46,489 nucleotides of DNA, from NCBI GenBank assembly GCA_015075225.1, contig JABTUQ010000011.1, positions 1 through 46,489 on the forward strand, given 5' to 3'. Position numbers and translations under genes: made by a program. This stretch comes from Burkholderiales bacterium. GTDB lineage: Bacteria; Pseudomonadota; Gammaproteobacteria; Burkholderiales; Nitrosomonadaceae. Under the pieces are notes generated by a model, which ran no database searches, had not been told where the DNA came from, and worked only from the letters and a program-made list of their open reading frames with translations. Within the stretch, counting starts at the first letter, position 1. The number at the start of each line of letters is the position of its first letter. Positions 35,544 through 46,489 of the stretch are shown piece by piece.

Positions 35544-35565
35544 GATGGATTAGCTGAAGAAACAA

Positions 35566-35596
35566 CCCTCTGCCGGTGTTGCTATCTGGCAGAGGG
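35566..35596 (-). terminator. Intrinsic terminator after the dynamin-like gene
   Basis: On the minus strand CCCTCTGCC and GGCAGAGGG form a 9-bp stem followed by TTGTTTCTT. It lies 22 bases after the stop of the gene on that strand. Confidence 0.65.
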
Positions 35597-35617
35597 TGTG
35601 GGTTGGAGAGCGGTCGC

Positions 35618-37200
35618 TCAGGCTTGTCCGGCGGCGGACTGGTTTTGCTCCTGCTGCTCCTGATGGCCGGATGGATTGGTGAACTGATCGTTCAGCATCT
35701 GGATGTAGTCGTTGGCATCTTCCTTGACTTCAGCCAGGATGCGGCGATTGGTAGTATTCCAGCCAGCAGGTTTTTTCAGAAACATGGGGCGGTAGCCGGC
35801 CGTGCTTTTACTGAAGGCGCGGCAGAATTGCCGGGCGGCGTTGTGATCATGCCCAAATTCTTTTGGCAGCTGTTTCAGGATGCTGCGGGCGATACTTTTG
35901 CGCACAGCAAAGTGAATATAGCCGATGACACCCAGGACAAGTACGATCGAGAGGATCGGCAGTACACCGCCAGCAGAGATCCCCTCAATGCATTCCCTGG
36001 CCAGATGCCAGCTTTCCGTCACGGTCAGTCCAATGCCGGTCAATGCGGCCAGCAAACCGATCAGTATGCCGTCCAGGGTAAATACCTGGTTTCTCCATTG
36101 GTCAATGACGGTTTCCAGTTTGCCAACCACCTGGTTTTCGATTGTGTTGGCCGTTTGTTCCAGCATGGCGGCGATACGGTAAGAGCGCTCAATCTCGATT
36201 TGTTGCATGCGTGTGCTGATATCGGCCATATCCTCTTCGCGTTTCTGTTCGAAACGCTCCCGGATCTAGGGATCTTCAATCGGGCTGGCAGCTTCCTTGT
36301 CATAGATCCGGTAGAAGCGGCCGGCTAGTAATCCGGCTGCGCCAGTGAACGTTGCCAGGCGGAGACTTCTTCGGATTATCTTCCTTCGCCGTTACATCAA
36401 TCTGCGTTGAGATGCCAAAACTTGTTGGCATCCGGACGGTTGATGGTGGAGGCAACCAGATATTCAGCGTATCTTTCATGGCGCCGGGTTCCGGATGGCG
36501 TGCATCGAAGAACACAGGCACCAGATCGGATGAGTCAATGATGTGTTGCGTGAGTCGCAGGGTGGAGGTGCGCTGGCTATCAGCATCAGATCCGGGAATC
36601 GATCAGATTTTGCCGCGAATCTATTCGTGACGGCGGTTTTGAGCTGAATGCCAGAGCATCAATGCGCTGCGGCCAGCTTCGGCAATTTCATCAATGCTTG
36701 GCTGATCTGGTAGGGCGGAAAACGCGGATCGGCATCAAGCGCCACGCCAGGCAAGGTCTTGACTTCATCAAGACGGCTGTAGCAGATCACCGTGAACTTG
36801 TAGAACCGCCTGATTGCCGGTGCGTACTGGCGTCAGGTTGGTAGGGTTGATGAAGTCGATTTTCCGATGAAAGGTCCCCAGTACGGCAATCATTGGCCAC
36901 CAGGTAACATAGGTGGCATAGGACCGTTTAGTTGCTCCAGCAATCGAGTGCCTGGGCCACGCTATCCAGTTTTCTGAAGCTGTGGACGGCTTTGGTCAGG
37001 ACCGGATTGTCGGATGTTCTTCTGCGGATGTTTTCAAGATTGGCGAGGTGCTTGACGATGTTGGTCGTACTTGGTTGAAGATCCTTGTGGTTAGTGAATG
37101 TGCTGCTTTGCCGGGAGGCGCATGCGATCCGCGTGGCGGACAAGGCGGATTGCAGATATCGGCTTGATTGTGTTGCTGAAAACATGGATTGGTGACACGT
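35618..37200 (-). pseudogene. Dynamin-family GTPase, frame-broken
   Basis: Pieced together over several frames the sequence reads as a large GTPase. The P-loop is near 36,860 (GTF..GKST, split by an indel), then RTGNQAV and LPGVALDADPRFP, followed by SDADSQRTSTLRLTQHIID, VFFDARHPEPGAMKDTL, QIDVTAKEDNP (G4 region) and FYRIYDKEAASPIEDP. The last 203 residues (from 36,229) are one intact frame with two membrane helices (about 53-70 and 90-110). A TAG at about 36,270 replaces a Glu codon. Apart from indels, the protein is well conserved, so the gene may be intact in the real genome. The 5' end is uncertain, near 37,185. Confidence 0.65.
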
Positions 37201-37373
37201 TGCTCCTTTTTTCTTTCCCGGCCTGATTTTATTGCGACTGCTGTGACTGACCAATGAACCTGTTCGTTGTTTGGGTGCGTTAAGGTTGGCTATGTTATAA
37301 TTAATTGTTGAAACTGCCTTGTTTCCCAAGGATGCGAGGAAACAAAGCGTTGGCGTAATTTTGGCCGAGACGG

Positions 37374-38203
37374 TCAATCATTCATGCAACCGAGATAATT
37401 CCCAAGATAGCGTGTTGCCACTCCATGAAATTTCTTCATCCACTGTTTGAGTCGACTGTCGCCAAGCATTGACATTCTGGAACATGATAGATGTTTTCTA
37501 TCCACGCGCTGACCTGCAGCGATATTGACCGGGCGATGAGCAATGTTTGCCTGCCGGGTAATTTGTTTAGCACGTGGGTAACCCATCAGTGCAGGATGGC
37601 CTTATTTAACAGAGGGATAAGCGCTGGTTCAATTTGCTGGGTACTGGTGCCTTGCAGTATACAGCTGGCGGTTTCTGCGATGGCGATCCCGTACCACTAA
37701 TACCAGGTACCTGTTCTTGATGTCCCTTCGTCAGCTTCCACCTCGCTTGCGTGCAGACCTGGGTGCAACCGACGCTGTCTTTAAAGTTCCAGAAAATAGG
37801 TTTCATCGGCCGACAATACCATTTCATTTTGCCGGGTTGACGAGCTGCGGAATTTTGCAGAAAACGATGACGCCACTTAAAGCTTGTATTGGCTATCCAC
37901 AGCTATCTGCTGATTGACGGATACTTAATCCCTGAATCAGGGTTTGCTCATACTCAAACCATTTATCTTTGTGGCGTAACCGTGCCGGTGGCGTGCCTGT
38001 GAGCGCATTGAACGTGCGATGGCATTGGCGGCAACGATAACGTTGCAATTGACTGACATTTCCCCAGCGATATAGCTCAGTAGATTTGCAATCGGGACAA
38101 GCAAGTTTGTCAGGCTGATGGCCTTCGATCAGTGCGATGACTTCATCAGTATCCTCTTTTCTGCCAGCACTTTTCGCGGTTGCTCTCGTTGATGACGGCT
38201 CAT
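37374..38203 (-). mobile_element. IS1595/ISXO2-type transposase, frame-broken
   Basis: Joined over several frames: N-terminal zinc ribbon (CPDCKSTELYRWG, RCRQCHRTFNALTGTPPARL), KWRHRF, a central DDE part (ADETYFLE, VLVVRDR) and the C-terminal VNIAAGQRVDRKHL, LKQWMKKFHGVATRYLGNYL. This is the ISXO2-like DDE family of IS1595 elements. At least five single-base indels are needed to restore it. I could not recognise terminal inverted repeats or a target duplication in the flanks. Confidence 0.75.
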
Positions 38204-38322
38204 CGCGTTCTATTGAATCATCAATCTTTGAATTCCGTTGATCGTCATTGGACCCTCATTCTATAGCTCAATGCATTCGACAACTCATTCAATAGTGAAG
38301 TGTTACATAGCCTTGGTTTGTC

Positions 38323-39191
38323 TTATCCGGCCAGAAGCTGTTGCATCATGGTTTCTGCCTGGCTTTGATTGCGGCCGAACAGGTTGAGGTGATTCAGGAT
38401 ATGGTAAAGGTTATACAGTTGCTGCGGTGGCATAACGCCGGTATCCGACCAGGCATCATGATACGCGGCATAAAACTGGCCGGGAATCCACCGAGGCAGC
38501 TCCGTCATCGCCAGGATCTGTTCCCGGTCACCATAATAACCGCCGGATCAGAAAAAACGGGTTGTCCTTGATCATCGAAAGCAAGGTTTCCCCACAAATC
38601 CCATGCAACAGTGAAGGTTGCGGCGTGTAGCAGCCAGTAAAGAAATGCGGCAATGCTGACAACGGCGTTCCCGGTGGTTGCAGCGAGCCGGTGGCCGTTC
38701 TCTTACGGGCGAGGCGCAACTGGTGACCCAGGCGGTGCTGCCGCCAAAATGCAATCCAGTCGGTTTCAGCCGGATTGGGTTGCGGGTCGACCGATGGTGT
38801 TATCGCGGATCAGCCGAATCTTCGAATCAGCCTGATGCATCTGCGCCAGCCCGTGACCCAGTGCGGCTGCATTTTGCTGCTGCAGGCTGATATATTCAGC
38901 ACCAGCCAGGCATGGCCATGTCCGCTTCGGCTACAAGCGCCGGGGTACGCAGACTGGCCGCGTTGCGCATCTCAACCCTGCTGCCTCTGGCTGCAAACAT
39001 GGCCAGATATTCCGCACGGTTCAGTTTGACAAAAATGACTGATCAGCAGCGTGAACGGCAAAGGTCTGGTTGATGGCCACGCCTGCCGGAGAAATGTGAT
39101 CCGGGTTGAATGGCTGCTGGGTATGTTGCGTAATCTCGCGCGCAATGGTTGCCCACAGTGGTGTGGCCGTATGCGGTAATCCCTGTTGCAT
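38323..39191 (-). pseudogene. Fructosamine kinase family protein, frame-broken
   Basis: Reading across frames from ATG 39,191: LWATIAREITQHT, AGVAINQTFAV, FVKLNRAEYLAMFAA, then LLHG-DLWGNLAFDD (kinase catalytic loop with Asp), QGQPVFSDPAVYYGDRE and FYAAYHDAW, YNLYHILNHLNLFG. This is the fructosamine-3-kinase (YniA-like) family, which repairs glycated proteins. Breaks such as GGGAT where GG-x-GAT is expected, and GCGGTTAT for GCGGT-x-TAT, are single-base losses; residues between them are conserved. Confidence 0.75.
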
Positions 39192-39199
39192 TTTCTGTT

Positions 39200-40615
39200 T
39201 TCGTTCGCGGGTTTCTGGCTACTCCTTCTTATCCGGGCAATAGTGAACAGGCACAGCAGATGGCGCGCGTACCAAGTGCCCAGTGCGTACCACCGGAATG
39301 ATTGCAGCTTTGCAGTGGAGCCTTCCAGCGTCAGTACCGCAAATACATCCTGTTCGATGTTTACAGAGAATGCTGCAGATCGGCCAGAGAGAGTTCGCTC
39401 CAGGTCACCGCCTGTTGTTCGGCAAACCGCACTGCCTGGGCCACAATCTCATGCGCATCGCGGAACGGCGTACCTTTCTTGACCAGGTAATCGGCCAGAT
39501 CAGTGGCCGTGGCATAACCGCGCTGCGCTGCCTGGCGCATAGCTTCCGGGTTGACATGCAGGCCGGCCAACATGTCGGCGTAAATGGTCAGGGTATCCTT
39601 CAGGGTATCGACGGTATCAAACAGCGGCTCCTTGTCTTCCTGGTTATCCTTGTTATGTACGCCAATGGTTGTATTTCATCAATGTCAGCAAGGCGACCAG
39701 ATGGCCGTTGATACGTCCGGTTTTGCCACGCACCAGTTCGGGTACGTCCGGGTTTTTCTTTTGCGGCATGATGGATGAGCCGGTGCAGAACCGGTCTGCC
39801 AGCCGGATGAAACCGAATGCCGGGCTTATCCATAGAATCAGTTCTTCCGACAGGCGGGAAAGGTGCGTCATGACGAGTGCTGCGCTGGCGCAGAATTCGA
39901 TGGCAAAATCGCGATCGGAAACGGCGTCCAGCGAGTTGTGGCAAATATCGTCAAACCCGAGTTCCTGCGCAACCTGCTGCCGATTGATGGGGTAGCTGGT
40001 GCCGGCCAGCGCGGCTGCGCCCAGTGGCAGTTGGTTGACCCGTTTCCGACAATCCTGCAGGCGCTGTCCATCGCGCTGCAACATTTCGTAATAGGCGAGC
40101 AGGTGGTGCCCGAAGGAGACGGGTTGCGCCACCTGCAGGTGGGTGAATCCGGGCATGATCGTTGCTGCATGCAGCTCTGCCAGATCCAGTAGTACGTGCT
40201 GCAGAGCATGGATGAGATCAGTAATTTCGTCGATGGCAGCGCGCAGATAAAGCCGGATGTCAGTGGCTACCTGATCGTTGCGCGAACGGGCTGTATGCAG
40301 CCTTTTGCCAGCATCCCCCACCAGCACGGTCAAACGCCGTTCGATGTTCAGATGGACATCCTCCTGTTCAAGCTGCCATTCAAACTGGCCATTCCGGATT
40401 TCTTCCCGGATTTGTGTCAATCCCTGCTCGATTGCCGCAAGATCGACAGGCTGAATGATGCCGGTGGCAGCCAGCATGCGTGCATGCGCAAGCGAACCCT
40501 GAATGTCGTACTCGGCCAGCCGGTAATCAAATCCAACTGATGCGGTATAGCGTTGCACGAGTAATGCGACGGGTTCGCTGAAACGGCCCGACCAGGTTTT
40601 TTTGTCTTTTTCCAC
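39200..40615 (-). CDS. argH: Argininosuccinate lyase, 3' end frame-broken
   Basis: Codons 1-317 (40,615-39,665) are intact: [36 protein letters not shown], and the signature [12 protein letters not shown]. The frame then breaks at about 39,670 and again near 39,655, 39,363 and 39,325, but conserved C-terminal blocks continue ([50 protein letters not shown]). The enzyme makes arginine and fumarate, the last step of arginine synthesis, and an autotroph should need it. The start codon is GTG. Sequence error is likelier than true loss. Confidence 0.85.
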
Positions 40616-40799
40616 GGGAATGCCTGCTGTTTGTTGAAACCCCGTATTTTACCCGCAAGCGGACAGGAATCGACTGGCAGATTTCGCAACACATATGCAT
40701 AATATGCGCTGTTTATTGACGGCGCTGCTTTCCCTGTGATTGGGAATGGTGGATAATTAGCGCCTTTCATTCGAGTCACTTATTAAGAAGGAGCAATTC

Positions 40800-41465
40800 A
40801 TGTCGGATCAATACACGCACAACGAGGGCGATCAGTCCAAAGACAAGATCGAATGGACCAAGCCCGCCTCATTATTCAATATTCTGGGCAACAAGTTTGC
40901 GCCGATTGCCGACCTGCAGAACAAGCAGCTGCCTTCCTGGGCATTGCTGGTTTTTCTGGGTGTATTGCTGCTGATGTTTATCTGGAAACAAATTGCGGTT
41001 AATCAGGCTGAATCCCGACTGGAAAAAGGCGAAGCCCGGATTGCGCAACAGCTTGAGGAAAAGAGCAAGGAACTGGTTACAAAAGCGCGCGAATATGCGG
41101 ATAACCAATACAAAAAAGAAGAAGAACGGTTTGGGCAGGTGTTGGCATGGGCTGTGCGTGGCGAGCTGATTCGCAACAATCTGGACCAGATTGACCAGTA
41201 TTTGACCGAGCTGGTTAAAACCAGGGATACCGAACGTGTTGTGCTGATCAGTGACGAAGGCAAATTGCTGGTATCAACTGACAAAAAACTGGAAAGTGAA
41301 GAAGCTGCAAGCCTTTATCCCCAGGAAATTCTTGGCCTGCAAACAGTTACGGTCAAATCGGATGTGAACAACAGAAAATTACTGGTTGTCCCTGTGATGG
41401 GTCTGAACAAACGCCTGGCTACCATCGTTATCAGCTACAACCCGCCATCCCTGCTGAAAGACTGA
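40800..41465 (+). CDS. Membrane-anchored protein of unknown function
   Basis: A 221-residue protein preceded by AAGAAGGAGC. It has a polar N-terminus of about 45 residues, one membrane helix (about 47-63), a charged coiled coil (about 70-115) and a C-terminal alpha/beta domain (VVLISDEGKLLVSTDKKLES, LLVVPVMGLNKRLATIVISY) that looks like a small PAS/Cache or roadblock-type sensor fold. I do not recognise the family. It stands alone, divergent from argH and followed by a strong terminator shared with murA. Confidence 0.75.
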   Translation: MSDQYTHNEGDQSKDKIEWTKPASLFNILGNKFAPIADLQNKQLPSWALLVFLGVLLLMFIWKQIAVNQAESRLEKGEARIAQQLEEKSKELVTKAREYADNQYKKEEERFGQVLAWAVRGELIRNNLDQIDQYLTELVKTRDTERVVLISDEGKLLVSTDKKLESEEAASLYPQEILGLQTVTVKSDVNNRKLLVVPVMGLNKRLATIVISYNPPSLLKD

Positions 41466-41486
41466 TTCAGTCAACAGATTGTCGTT

Positions 41487-41511
41487 AAAAACCCCCGCAT
41501 AACGGGGGTTT

Positions 41512-41513
<2 letters not shown>
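41487..41513. terminator. Bidirectional intrinsic terminator
   Basis: AAAAACCCCCG and CGGGGGTTTTT form a perfect 11-bp stem with loop CATAA. It serves the 40.8-kb gene and the convergent murA, whose stop codon overlaps its right end. Confidence 0.92.
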
Positions 41514-42765
<1,252 letters not shown>

Positions 42766-42862
42766 GAATTGATGGTGAGTTGAGAGTTAAGCCCGCTATC
42801 GGTATGGGTTATATTGCGCGGGCACCGGTTTTTTATCCTATTGTACTATCCGAGGAGTCAGA

Positions 42863-43252
42863 ATGAGCAAATTCACAATCAGTACCGGCGATGCCCCGCA
42901 GGCAATCGGTACCTATTCCCAGGCGATTCGCGTGACAGGCGGGGAAACCGTATATCTTTCCGGCCAGATCGGGCTTGATCCGGCCAGCATGGACATGGTG
43001 CAGGGGATCGATGCCCAGATCGAACAGGTCATTGCCAATCTCAAGGCAGTCATCTCGGCCAGCGGCGGTAATCTGGGCGATGTAGTCAAACTGAACGTTT
43101 ATCTGACTGATCTGGGCAATTTCGCCAAAGTAAACGAAATCATGGGCAAGCATTTCAGCCAGCCTTATCCTGCGCGTGCCGCCATTGGTGTATCAGCGTT
43201 GCCGCGTGGCGCGCTGGTGGAAATGGATGCCGTGGTGGTGTTGGATAAATAA
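42863..43252 (+). CDS. ridA: RidA family enamine/imine deaminase
   Basis: A 129-residue protein that hydrolyses reactive 2-aminoacrylate. Signature [23 protein letters not shown] with the catalytic Arg, and N-terminal [17 protein letters not shown] lies 6 bases before the ATG. recG follows about 35 bases downstream on the same strand. Confidence 0.95.
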   Translation: MSKFTISTGDAPQAIGTYSQAIRVTGGETVYLSGQIGLDPASMDMVQGIDAQIEQVIANLKAVISASGGNLGDVVKLNVYLTDLGNFAKVNEIMGKHFSQPYPARAAIGVSALPRGALVEMDAVVVLDK

Positions 43253-43286
43253 ACACTTTCACACCTTCCGCATTCCCCCGTTGGCC

Positions 43287-45339
43287 GTGTCGTCTTTTGG
43301 TTCGCTGGATGAAGCCTTACGCAAGAAACTCGAAAAACTGGGCCTGTTCAGCGATCTCTGATCTGGTGTTGCACTTGCCGCTGCGTTATGAAGATGAAAC
43401 ACAGCAGATACCCATCAGCGCAGCAATCCCGGGAAATCTCGTTCAGGTAGAAGGCGTGGTGGTTGAGCAGGAGATACTGCTTCGTCCGCGCCGCCAGCTG
43501 GTATGCCGGATCAGCGACGACAGCGGCACGCTTTGCCTGCGATTCTTCAGTTTTTATGCCAGCCAGACAGTTGCCTGGTCACCGGGAACGCGCCTGCGTG
43601 TGTTGGGCGAAGTGCGGGCCGGATTCCGGGGAGCAGAGATGGTGCACCCGAAATGCCGGGTGGTACGCGACAATCTGCCGCTGGCAACCACGCTGACACC
43701 GGTTTATCCGGTGACGGCAGGGCTGCCGCAGCGCACACTCTCCCGCCTGATTACCCAGGCATTTGCTCGTTTGCAGCAAAAACAACTGTTGCAGGAAATC
43801 CTGCCGCAAACCATCCTGTCTGCCTGCCAGTTGTCCGGCTTCGTAGACAGCCTGTCCTTGCTGCATTGCCCCCCTGTCGGAGTGCCGATGGCGGCCCTGC
43901 AACAGCGTTCCCACCCTGCCTGGCAGCGGATCAAGTTCGACGAATTGCTGGCGCAGCAGCTTTCACTGCGTTGTCATTACCACCAGCGGCACAGCCAGCA
44001 GGCGCCTGCGTTGCCGCAGCAGGCCGGTTTGCAGCAGAAGCTGCTGGCAGTGCTGCCATTCGGCCTGACTGATGCACAACGCAAGGTGGTGGCTGAAATC
44101 GGCAGGGATCTTGCACAGCCTTATCCTATGCAGAGATTGCTGCAGGGCGATGTGGGCAGTGGCAAAACGGTGGTAGCGGCGCTGGCTGCCTTGCAGGCGA
44201 TCGGCAATGGTTATCAGGTTGCGGTCATGGCGCCAACAGAGATTCTGGCCGAGCAGCATTTTCGCAAGCTGTCAGATTGGTTGATTCCCCTTGGGGTGAG
44301 CGTGGGCTGGTTATCCGGCAGCCAGAAAAAAAACCAGCGCCAGCAAGAGCTGGAAAGAACGGCAACCGGAGCGGCCATGCTTGTCATTGGCACGCATGCA
44401 CTGTTTCAGGAAACCGTACAGTTCAACCGGCTGGGGCTGGTGATTATCGACGAGCAACATCGTTTTGGTGTGGGGCAGCGGCTGGCCCTGCGCCTGAAAG
44501 GAGGCGGCGAGGTATCCATCCCGCATCAGTTGATGATGAGTGCCACCCCCATCCCACGAACGCTTTCCATGAGCTATTTCGCCGATCTGGATGTGTCTGT
44601 CATCAACCAGCTGCCACCCGGCAGATCACCGGTGGTCACCCGGTTGATAGACGACAGCCGGCGCGATGAAATCGTGGCGCGTATCCGCGAAGCCTGCCTG
44701 GCTGGCCGACAGGCTTACTGGGTGTGCCCGCTGATCGAGGAATCCGAGGCATTGCAGCTGAAAACCGCAGTGGAAACCTGCGAAATGCTGAGCCAGACCT
44801 TTCCCGAACTCAGCATCGCTCTGATTCATGGCCGGCTTGGCAGCGAGGAAAAATCCGCGATCATGGCGCAATTCAGTCAGGGAGCGGTACAGCTGCTGGT
44901 AGCCACAACCGTGATCGAAGTAGGGGTGGATGTCCCCAATGCCTCGCTCATGGTGATCGAGCACGCTGAACGCATGGGATTGTCGCAACTGCACCAGTTG
45001 CGCGGGCGGATCGGCCGTGGATCAGCCGCCGGTGTGTGTGTGCTGCTGTATCAGCAGCCGTTATCCGAAGTAGCGCGTAAACGGCTGCAAATCATTTTTG
45101 AACATGGCGATGGCTTCGAAATCGCCCGCCAGGATCTGCTGCTGCGCGGCCCGGGAGAATTTCTCGGCACTCGCCAGAGTGGCGTACCCCTGTTGCGGTT
45201 TGCCGATCTGGAAGAAGATGCCGATCTGCTCGAAATGGCGCGGAATGTTGCTGAAGACATGCTGCGCGATTATCCGCACGAAGCGCAGCGCCACATGCAG
45301 CGCTGGCTGGGAAGGAAAGAAGACTACCTGCGCGCGTAG
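43287..45339 (+). CDS. recG: ATP-dependent DNA helicase RecG, with one frameshift near the start
   Basis: A superfamily-2 helicase that remodels stalled forks. OB/wedge domain first, then Walker A GDVGSGKTVVAAL, DEQHRFGVGQR, MSATPIPRTL and the helicase C block QLRGRIGRGSAAG. The N-terminal FGSLDEALRKKLEKLGLFSD is in another frame (43,287-43,361) from LVLHLPLRYEDE onward. Removing one base of GATCTCTGATCTGG at about 43,357 gives a continuous FSDLDLVLHLP. Start is probably GTG 43,287; no clear ribosome-binding site. Confidence 0.9.
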
Positions 45340-46190
45340 TGCTGATTGTATTCTGTCAGGCCGCGATGACGTACCAGCACATGTGCCTCGTCGCAGAAAT
45401 GCAACGCAAGCTTTTCTGCAAAATAAACCGAGCGATGCTGCCCGCCAGTACAGCCGATAGCCACCGTGAGATAAGCCCGGTTATCCCGGATATAGGCCGG
45501 TAGCCAGGTGTTGAGAAAGCTGCTGATATCCCTCAGCATTTTCGAAGCATCCGGCTGGGATTCCATGAAGCGGATGACTTCGGGATCATGGCCGGTTAGT
45601 TCCTTCAGTTGTGGATCATAGAACGGATTGGGCAGGCAGCGGATGTCAAACACCAGATCGGCATCCAGCGGAAGACCGTGTTTATAGCCGAATGACTGGA
45701 ACAGCAAGGTTAATTGGGGCAGGTTGCGGCTCTCGGCGATGAAATCCTTGATGAAAGCACGCAGCGCATTGGGCCGCAACGCGCTCGTATCAATATGATG
45801 ACCGATCCCTATCAGCGAGGCGAGCGCTTCACGTTCCCGCCGGATAGCTTCTTCCAGCGTAATGTTTGCATCACTCATGGGGTGCCTGCGGCGCGTCTCG
45901 GAAAAACGCTGCATCAGCGTTTCAGTACGCGCATCCAGAAAGATGAATCTCGTCTGGATGTTTTTGTCGATCATCTTGAGCTGCCACGGCAGCACGGTGA
46001 TGTTCTCGCCGCTGCGCATGTCGATAGCCACTGCAATATGCGTGTGCTGCTGCATTTGCAGATGATTGATGAGGACGACGAGCAGTGACGCGGGAAGATT
46101 ATCGACACAGTAATATCCTGAATCTTCCAGGACATTGAGCGCGATGGATTTTCCCGAACCGGACAACCCGCTGATAATGATGACTTGCAT
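45324..46190 (-). CDS. rapZ: RNase adapter protein RapZ
   Basis: From ATG 46,190 the protein has 288 residues: Walker A GLSGSGKSIAL at the N-terminus, FLDARTETLMQRFSETRRRHP, and the C-terminal RNA-binding block IGCTGGQHRSVYFAEKLA. In enterobacteria RapZ directs RNase E to the small RNA GlmZ and so controls amino-sugar synthesis. The longer open frame to 46,307 has no support. Its 3' end overlaps the recG 3' end by 16 bases, convergently. Confidence 0.93.
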   Translation of the reverse strand: MQVIIISGLSGSGKSIALNVLEDSGYYCVDNLPASLLVVLINHLQMQQHTHIAVAIDMRSGENITVLPWQLKMIDKNIQTRFIFLDARTETLMQRFSETRRRHPMSDANITLEEAIRREREALASLIGIGHHIDTSALRPNALRAFIKDFIAESRNLPQLTLLFQSFGYKHGLPLDADLVFDIRCLPNPFYDPQLKELTGHDPEVIRFMESQPDASKMLRDISSFLNTWLPAYIRDNRAYLTVAIGCTGGQHRSVYFAEKLALHFCDEAHVLVRHRGLTEYNQHYARR

Positions 46191-46281
46191 GCGAACGAGT
46201 ATAACAAAGAGTTTTGTTGGGGAGCCATGGGCAGTCAAGCGGGAAAATGGCAGGGGAGACTGCGATATAACAAATTCCTTC

Positions 46282-46489
46282 ATTGCAGACCCGTAAAAAC
46301 GAAGCAATCCCGCAACTACCTTGCTGTCTTTGCGAATTGACCTGTTATTGCGGGGAAATCTCGGGCTGACGTGGTAACCCAGTAATCAGGAAGCAACCCG
46401 GTAACACCATCACTGCCGTCTTTGTGAACACCGAAGGTGTGAAGCAACCCAGTAGCGGCGATAACAAGGGCACTGGGTCGCCACGCTGC
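46282..46489 (+). repeat. Dispersed repeat family 2, at the right edge
   Basis: It contains CTTTGTGAACACCGAAGGTG, TGAAGCAACCCAG and CACTGGGTCGCCACGCTGC, as in the copies at 29.9-31.5 kb, and a unit shared with 17,785-17,845. The window stops inside it. Confidence 0.88.

Noticed and set aside
35576..36328. 250-codon frame on the plus strand
   Set aside because: It is antisense to the dynamin-like gene, whose membrane helices and conserved blocks lie on the other strand.
37264..37300. Possible sigma-70 promoter (TATAAT near 37,295)
   Set aside because: The -10 is good but no credible -35 lies 16-18 bases upstream, and no intact gene follows on that strand.

Overview
The window is two unrelated pieces of DNA joined near position 3,055. 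Bases 1 to about 3,055 are GC-rich and hold the end of a subtilisin-like protease and, on the other strand, a WD40-repeat/TPR protein that is cut at the join. This style is common in Planctomycetes and similar large-genome bacteria, but the taxonomy is inference. From about 3,055 to the end the DNA has moderate GC and the gene content of a betaproteobacterium, most likely a Nitrosomonas-type ammonia oxidiser (inference from gene content and repeat style). The transhydrogenase gene pntA also starts abruptly at the join, so the simplest reading is a chimeric contig.

Layout of the main part. 3.05-5.5 kb: proton-translocating transhydrogenase pntA-pntAB-pntB, ending in a shared terminator with a convergent Sel1-repeat gene. 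6.5-9.9 kb: an iron block of bacterioferritin and its ferredoxin, divergent from a TonB-dependent receptor, with a Fur-box-like palindrome between them. 9.9-10.6 kb: the tail of a P-type ATPase and a repeat. 10.6-13.7 kb: mtfA, an iron-type alcohol dehydrogenase coupled to a small monooxygenase-fold protein, a cupin and a thioredoxin-like ferredoxin. 13.75-17.65 kb: a four-gene polyamine ABC transporter. 17.7-18.8 kb: a repeat-rich strip with a beheaded higB toxin, an intact higA and a small inverted-repeat element. 18.8-21.1 kb: ubiJ-ubiB for ubiquinone synthesis. 22.0-33.4 kb: a chemotaxis operon cheA-cheW-mcp-mcp-cheR-cheD-cheB, with repeats in three of its gaps and no cheY or cheZ. 33.4-35.5 kb: an HDOD protein and an RNA uracil methyltransferase. 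35.6-39.7 kb: four neighbouring genes (dynamin-like GTPase, IS1595-type transposase, fructosamine kinase, 3' part of argH) all broken by small indels while their protein sequence stays conserved; this looks more like sequence error than gene decay. 40.8-46.2 kb: a membrane-anchored protein of unknown function, murA, ridA, recG (one frameshift) and rapZ. The right edge lies inside another copy of the dispersed repeat.

The window has no rRNA, tRNA or CRISPR array that I could recognise. I found no convincing new multi-gene system. The most informative signals are the chimeric join, the indel-rich tract, three repeat families (one with a core resembling a neisserial repeat), the duplicated chemoreceptor module that includes its 3' flank, and an internal sigma-28-type promoter in front of cheW.
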